Of a DNA stretch of 64,000 nucleotides, positions 57,701 to 64,000 are shown in pieces. The stretch spans positions 7,623,367 through 7,687,366 of the forward strand of contig NC_081339.1 of the NCBI RefSeq assembly GCF_022539665.2. The letters are read 5' to 3'. The position numbers and the translations under genes were made by a program. Source of the DNA: Daphnia carinata. Its lineage: Eukaryota > Arthropoda > Branchiopoda > Diplostraca > Daphniidae. Each line of letters opens with the position of its first letter. Positions within the stretch are counted from its first letter, which is position 1. The notes beneath the pieces were generated by a model. It was not told where the DNA came from. It made no database searches and saw only the letters and a program-made list of their open reading frames with translations.

Positions 57701-60700
57701 AAAGGCAAAAATGGCGATGACAGAGGAAAATGGAATAAGACAGGTGAGAATGGCTGATGTTTTCCTTCTCGTTAACAATAGCTGTGTGTCCGAGTTGCGC
57801 ACAGGTGGATTAGGTGGTAAACCCCAAGTTGCGATTGGGCTCCCCTCACACGTAAATGTGTTTTGGGCCATTCCAAAAAGTCAATAAGTGGTCCGATTGC
57901 GGCCCTCTACCTTTCGTTCCGCCCTGTCCACGCTTCCACAAGGTGTTACACGTCGAGTATCTGTCCACCCCCCCCCCCCCCCCCCCCCCCACCCCGCACT
58001 CCGAAACGTTAGCGCATTTGTTTCTGTTTCACAAGGAGAGGGCCCGAGCCGCAAACTTCCCAGCAGCATGACTTCTTCTTCTTACACTCTTTGGCTTTTT
58101 TTAAATTTTATTTATGTAACTTCTCTACTTGATTTTTTTTTTTTTTCGTATCTATTCTCCAACACGTCAAATCATTCAAAAAAAAAAAAAAAAAAGAGTA
58201 GACCCCATTCTTGAAACAGTTTTTCTTTTCTCTCGGCCCCGACAATTGTTCTTTGAATGAACTATCATTCTCTCTTTCTCTCTCTCTCTCTCACGCCATA
58301 CTATCTCCATTCTTTTTTCTTCTGTGTCTTCTTTAAAAAAAAAAAAAAAAATGAGGTAACTACTTTGTGAGTTGTTTGTGAAGAGGCGGGGACCGAAAGG
58401 GTCGCCGTGGGAGCTTTGATAGTTGGGGGCAATCGTTACAAATACCTGTTACAAAAAGGAGGGGGGGGGATCAAAGAAGAATGGTGGACACAACTGTGCG
58501 ATGAGACAAGTCAAGTCGATAATAACGAAAAAATAAAATAAAATAAAAAGAAATGAAGCAGACTGTCTTACCTTTTTTTTTGGTTGGGTTTGTGTAAAAT
58601 ATTTTTTTGTTTGTCTCTCTTTTATCTTATGATTATTTCCTCGTTGGAGAGAAATGAGCGAAGAGATGGTTGTCTATAAATCAAGTTACACACACACACA
58701 CACACACACAGAGAGACGTCGAAACGCACGTCCCCCTCGAAGAAGAAGAAGTAGAGGAAAAACAAATAAAACAAAATAAAACGAAAATCGAAAAGGAGAA
58801 CTGGTTTGGCAGGGGCTCGCGACATGTCGCGATGAAAACAAGTATTCAAATCGGCTAGATTTTTCTTCTCTCAAACGGCAGCAGCTAGCTCTCTTTTCTT
58901 GTGTTGTAACCACTTTTTCTTCCTGCTCCCAAGTTGTCGACGTTTCGTCGTTGTTGTTTCCTACTGATTTTTTTTTTTTTTCTCCCTCTCTCTGTGTGTT
59001 TGCGCTCGCTCCCGCCGAACCCTTATTCATCGTCTATTAATGACGGACTGACATTGTTAATGGCCTCGGACACAAATCCATTATTCCCGATAACAACCGG
59101 CAAATGGCGGTGTCCGAGGCTTGTTCTCTTCTTTTCTTCTTTTGCCTTCTTGTCTTTCCTTCTATTTTTTTTTTATTTTTATTTTTCATTCAAAAGAAAA
59201 AGAAAATAAAAACGGTTCATTCTTTTTTAGACAATAACACCGCGAGACTTTTTCGGGAGCCTTTAATATGCTCACGTTGTACCTCTGCCGTTCCTTCTCC
59301 CCGTTCTTTGTGTCATCCGCCTTTCTGTATTGTATAGAACATAGAAGAAAACATTGAAACAGTCCAAAATGGTTGTCACATTTGAAAGAGAAACAAAAAA
59401 AAAAATAAAATAAAAAAGGGGAATTCTCCTTTCTTTATAAGTATTTTCTCTTTTTGTCCGAGTGTAGATTCATTTTGAATTGACTGTTTCCTGGAAACTC
59501 TGCTTGCATTTAGTTTATTTTGTTCATTGACGGAGGCATTTGGTATGCAAATGATTTCGATCGTTACCACCGTGTAATTGCGATCGTTTCCTTTCGTCTA
59601 TATTTAAAACAATAGAAATAGAAATTGAGACCTTCTTGTTCTTTTGAGTTTTCATTGAACTGAAAAATGCGTAATTCATGTGACATTTCAAGGTGTCCAT
59701 TCTCTTTTCCTGGTATACGCCGTTAGATGCGCTGATTCTGTCCTCAACTTGCTTTTTCCGTTTTTTGAGGGACGAGTTTTCAAAACGAGTCAGCCAGTGG
59801 TTGTGTAATGCATATGTTAATATAATGCTACTACAGCCCTCGAATGCGAGAGTCGACTTGGGAGGGTTTTGTTTCACTAATGATGATTAGATTAACAGGA
59901 ACAAGAAAGAGAAGAAGGAGGGATAAAAAAAGACAAGAGAAAAAAAAGAAAGAAATAAAATTGGGAAAAGATAGAACAGACTGACTCTGAGTGTGAAGCG
60001 GTCGACCTTACACACACCTGACACCTTTACACAGATAACCTAAAGGGGGGGTCCTTATTTTCTAGGTTGTCTTTGTTTCTTATGTTATGCCCTTTTTTTT
60101 TTTTTTCTTCTCTTTTGTAGGCTTAAAGCAGGATTCGAAGATGGTGCGGGGGTGGAGTTCAAGCTGTCGCCTATAGGCCGCATATATGAATCTTTTTTTT
60201 TTCTTTTTGTTTAAAATAATAACAGAAGGGGGAAAGAGAGGCGGGGGGGGATTGAGGGCGAAATACAATACCGACAAGTAACTGACACCATCTGGTAGAA
60301 ATTTGTTTCTATCGTCCCCCCCCCCTCCCCCCTACGTTTGCTGTCGCTCTGCTTGGATCCTACCTGTGTGTCTGTTATATACCTGTATATACAAGCGGCA
60401 CCAACGTTCAAATCCAGCCCCGCCCATTCTTTTTTTGTTCCTTCTCGTTGAATTCTCCCCCCCCCCCTTCATTTCTTCATTTGCGGCGTTTCTTTTAATC
60501 TTGTTTTTTTCTTTTTAATGGTTCATCAATCTCTGGTGGAATTTAAAAAAAAAATTAATCAAACAATCTATTGGATCGTTCACTTTCAATCGGGCTGCCG
60601 TCCAGATTTCATTCAATCGTCTGGGATGATCATATTTCATCACATTTATATACTATTTGATTCGATTTTTGGGGAATGTGAAGAGCATGTTGACCTGATT

Positions 60701-62430
60701 TCATAATAGGTAAATATTCTTCTCCCATAACAAAACAAACTCCTCTAATAGGTTGGCTTTGATAGCCGTTCTGACAAAAGACAGACAGTTCAGTTGTCTA
60801 TCGCTGGCAACGTCAAACGATTCCGGTCCGTTGCATGCCATCAGACGGTGTAGGAATAAATTAAGGGAACTTCGATTCCAGTAGCAAATGGGAACTGAAT
60901 ACAAAAAATAAATAGTAGAAGAAAATGGAATCGTAGATCAAATAAAGAAGATGATGACATTCCATCGCCGCTGAGCTCGGACAAAACGGCCCGATGCGAT
61001 ACACGAAGAATGCCAATCGATTCCGTCTTCTTTATCCTCATTTTCTTTTGTCTCCCTTTTTTATTTTGATGATGTCCGTTCCAACGACACATTTCCCCTC
61101 TCGTTTTTGACTTGATATTGGTTCGTGTTTCAAGGTGTTTGTTCGACCCCGTTCGTGCCTGCGTTTCGATACACATACACATCAACCGGTCACGCAATAT
61201 GAGCCAGATGGCGCTGATAGACGTTTTTTCTCAAAACTACATCTTCCTCAAAAAAAAAAAAAAAAAGAAAAACTAAAAATAAATAATACGATAACATAGC
61301 AAACGAGTCAGTTTTGTTGGCTCATTTTTATTTCCTACGTTAAAACGCAGCGTGCCCTTGGAAATCGAGTGAGTCGCAGCTCTCCAATCATCCATCAACG
61401 ACATGCCAATAATAATCAAATAGTCAAACTGGTAGGAGATGGGCACGATTGGAAAAGTTGAGGAAGCGGCGAGGAAGGACCGTGACTGAACGTCATTCTT
61501 ATTTTTTTTTTTTTTTTTTATATTCAACTCAAACCTGATCCGGCCGATTGCTTTTCGCCGCGTTCTCCTTCTTATTATATACCTGCTCCCTACACGTGTT
61601 CTCGCTCGTTTGATTCCTTTATGTTTTGTTTTTATTCATTTATTTATTTTTTTCTTCTATATAATACATTGTTATTATGAAAAACTCCTATTATGTTTCA
61701 CCGGTCTTGTCCGGTTTCTCTCAATTCGTTTTATTTCTGTTTTATTATTGTTATATTTTTTTCAATTTGACTTTGTTCGTTCGCATCAATTGATCGAAAT
61801 CACTCGATTTTATCAACCATTGTCTCTCTCTTTTTTTTTTTTCCTTTTTGATTTATTTGTTTGTCTTTATTTCTTTGTACTTCTCATTTGGTTATTCATT
61901 TCTTCATTTCATTTTAAATGGCCGGGTTTTTTTTTTTGTTTTTTTTTTTGTTACGCTTTTTTTGTCGCTGACCCGATCCGGTTCTTATAGTTCAGTCAGG
62001 AAGGAATTCACGAAGGTTAACCAATGCGTGAGTTAGTCTATAATGTTTGATATGATCGATCGATCTAGACCTTTGGTCATTTTTTTTTATCTTTGGCCAA
62101 GGCCGCTTATATAACCTTTTTCTTATAAGAAAAAAAAATCAAAGCTGCGCACAATTATTTTCGTTCATTTTCGTCACGTTCGGTCGATAGACATCGATGG
62201 CGCAAGCGGGCGCCACGAAAAGCTTTCAAACGAAAACTATTTATCGCAGTTTAAAGATCATTGCAAAATATTCACGTTACAATTGATTATCATGCACCTT
62301 GAAAAAAAAAAAAAATGAATGATTAATGGAACACTCATCGCCATATAAAAAGCACACGAGTCGACTGTAAACTATATTTCTGATTGTGATCTCTGTATAT
62401 CCGAAATGCGTCTTTCACCGTTTTCATTTC
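51796..62430. other. Simple-sequence-rich DNA, no intact gene
   Basis: About 10.6 kb dominated by poly-A/poly-T runs, pyrimidine tracts and microsatellites. Only patches match DDX31 intron 9 (55400-55520 with 33290-33400). The many short Lys- or Phe-rich open frames on both strands reflect these tracts. Notable runs: TTA repeats near 53770, TC repeats near 58270, CA repeats 58688-58710 and a C run 57968-57990. Confidence 0.6.
57968..57990. repeat. Poly-C run of 23
   Basis: An uninterrupted homopolymer of 23 C, followed by ACCCCGCAC. The complementary G run could form a quadruplex. Length in the assembly may be unreliable. Confidence 0.9.
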
Positions 62431-62530
62431 CGGAATGGTTGATGACCTCGCCGCAATCGGTCAGCGTAACGACGGCGTCCAGCCATGCAACACGGCCTGT
62501 CAACACAAATTGCGTCCTACGCTCTTTTGG
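62430..62530 (+). pseudogene. Decayed DDX31 fragment (exon 13)
   Basis: Similar to DDX31 34680-34790: shared GGTCAGCGTAACGA, CCAGCCATGCAACACGGCC and GTCAACACAAATTGCGTC compared with the corresponding exon 13 sequence. Frames are shifted and the peptide is lost. It lies in the expected order after the exon 8/9 fragment. Confidence 0.75.
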
Positions 62531-64000
62531 TCAGCTCCAGCACTTTTAAGGATGAAAATATATTTTTCAAAAAAAAAAAAGAAAGAAAGAAAACAAATTG
62601 TATCGAAGCGACGTCGCCATCATCGTTGCCCCCGATGGTTCGTAGCGTGGCCTGCCCCCTTCGTCTATTGTACGAATGTAGCCATCGGTGTGACATATCG
62701 CGTGCGATGGTCATTGCCTCTTTTCTTATACGCTGATCGCACCCACTTACAGGTCCTTTTTTGAATTGGGGTGGCTTTCTTTACGGTTGGCAAGAGCTTG
62801 AGGAAAAAAAAAAGTAAAGAGAGAGAGAAGACGTTTGTTTGTTTGCTCTCTTGTTTACTTTAATGAGAGCGAACATGATTTTGCTCTCCGAGTAATTGGT
62901 CCTCGGCCATTCAGCCTTTTAGTGTTTGCGGCCATCGTTTCGTTTCTTTGATAGCCAATCATGAGTACAACCGACCTCAGCTCCAAAAGGTCTATAGGTC
63001 TAAAAAAAAAAAAAAAAAAGAAAAAAGAAAATGCCATGCACCTTGATCACTTAAACTTTCAGTGAGTTCTATATGTACTATAAAGTTCGCTTGGCTTTTA
63101 TTATTATTGGATATACTTTATGTATAGGAATGAGTTGGATGATGGCTGCGTGCATGTGCGGGCCAGAAGCAGTTTACACTGGCCGTGACTCGGCTTTAAA
63201 TGGTTTGTTTGTCTGTCTGTTCAAAGGAGAGCAGCAGCCTGTTGTGTGCGAGGAACATTTGAGAGCAGACGATAAAAATAAAAGATTAAAGAGAAATATT
63301 TACATATTACATAGTTGAAGAAACAAACAAAAAAAAAAGGGGGAAAAGATTTTGGTTAACCTTATAGCCACCTCATCGTTTGGCTCGAAATGGAGGACGG
63401 TCGATCATCACGTCGTTCAGTGTTGTAAGCGGGAACGACGCGAGGCCATGGAGGATGTGTCGTGACCTTACAAGGCGTGATTCGAATCGTCTGCCATTCA
63501 TCTTCGAATGCCTATCGCCGTTATTGTTGCTGTCGATCAAAGCCAAATGAGAACTCTCAATTCCAACTGAATGGCCTCTTTGGCTTCTCTAAAAGGGCAA
63601 AATGGGCCAACGAGAGAAAACATTGGAAGAGATTCATCACGTAAAAAAAAAAAAAAAAAAAAAAGAGCCAGAAAAATAAGAGTCGGTTTCCGGACAAACA
63701 GGCAAAAAGGCAGAATCGCCACACACACACACACACACAAACCCATTCGGATTAGGTAGAAAAAGAAAAAAAAAACAATAAGGACTTGACATCGGTAGAC
63801 AGAGATTTATCGATATAGCTTTTCTTTATACATGTACGTTTGAATGTGTGCTGTGTGTTGGCTTCCATTTGCTCGTCACATCCGCTTACGTAAGACTTAA
63901 GGCCCCCCTTTCCAACGCGCAATCGTGTATTTCTTTTTTTTTTTTCTCTCTTATAAACGATAAACTTCCTTTTGCTAGGGCTTCAGTCACGCTTTGGAAG
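62531..64000. other. Terminal non-coding region
   Basis: Poly-A runs (near 63003 and 63642) and CA repeats (63720-63739). No gene, tRNA or DDX31-related segment was recognised. Confidence 0.5.

Noticed and set aside
51800-64000. Many short Lys-rich and Phe-rich open frames on both strands
   Set aside because: They are produced by poly-A/poly-T tracts, overlap each other and carry no domain.
1-64000. CRISPR arrays, prokaryotic operons or viral genes
   Set aside because: Gene structure is spliced and eukaryotic throughout; no spaced direct-repeat arrays and no viral replication or capsid motifs were seen.

Overview
This window is arthropod nuclear DNA, most likely from a small-genome crustacean of the Daphnia (water flea) kind. 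The evidence is many short introns (about 55-120 nt) with GT-AG borders, a Rebers-Riddiford cuticle protein, a DM4/DM12-family cluster, a tandem array of GM2-activator-like secreted proteins, and eukaryotic tRNA genes. The species call is inference. Exon coordinates were worked out by hand from splice sites, reading phase and remembered family features, so each model needs transcript support.

Left part (1-9.1 kb): the 3' end of mitochondrial ribosomal protein MRPS31 (+); a BAR-RhoGAP protein of the ARHGAP17/44 type (+) with a one-base frameshift in an otherwise intact gene; the mitoribosomal peptidyl-tRNA hydrolase MRPL58/ICT1 (-), convergent with it; and a cuticle protein (+) that uses a GC-AG intron. 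tRNA-Lys(UUU) (+) and an intron-containing tRNA-Arg(UCU) (-) follow.

Middle part (10-25.9 kb): six tandem minus-strand genes for secreted ML-domain, GM2-activator-like lipid-binding proteins. Five share an exact five-exon pattern; the fourth is divergent and has lost one intron. Next is a secreted Gly-rich protein whose C-terminal half is a 9-bp coding minisatellite.

25.9-41 kb: a DC-STAMP-domain membrane protein (+), the DEAD-box helicase DDX31 (+), and three minus-strand DM4/DM12 genes that share exon lengths and phases.

41.9-47.9 kb: a large inverted duplication. Two colinear ~2-kb arms (41945-43960 and 45862-47873) plus a third, diverged, partial copy surround a spacer with three tRNA-like sequences. 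Each copy carries a ~400-bp module rich in stem-loops, and the two full arms carry small coiled-coil exons. Repeats sharing a GTACTGGCGCGCC-like core and CGGGCTTATTTTG units flank this block and also occur in the ML array.

47.9-64 kb: dispersed repeats, then simple-sequence-rich DNA with no intact gene. Scattered pieces match DDX31 exons 8, 9 and 13 and intervening intron sequence in order, so 51.2-62.5 kb looks like an expanded, decayed paralogue of the DDX31 locus.
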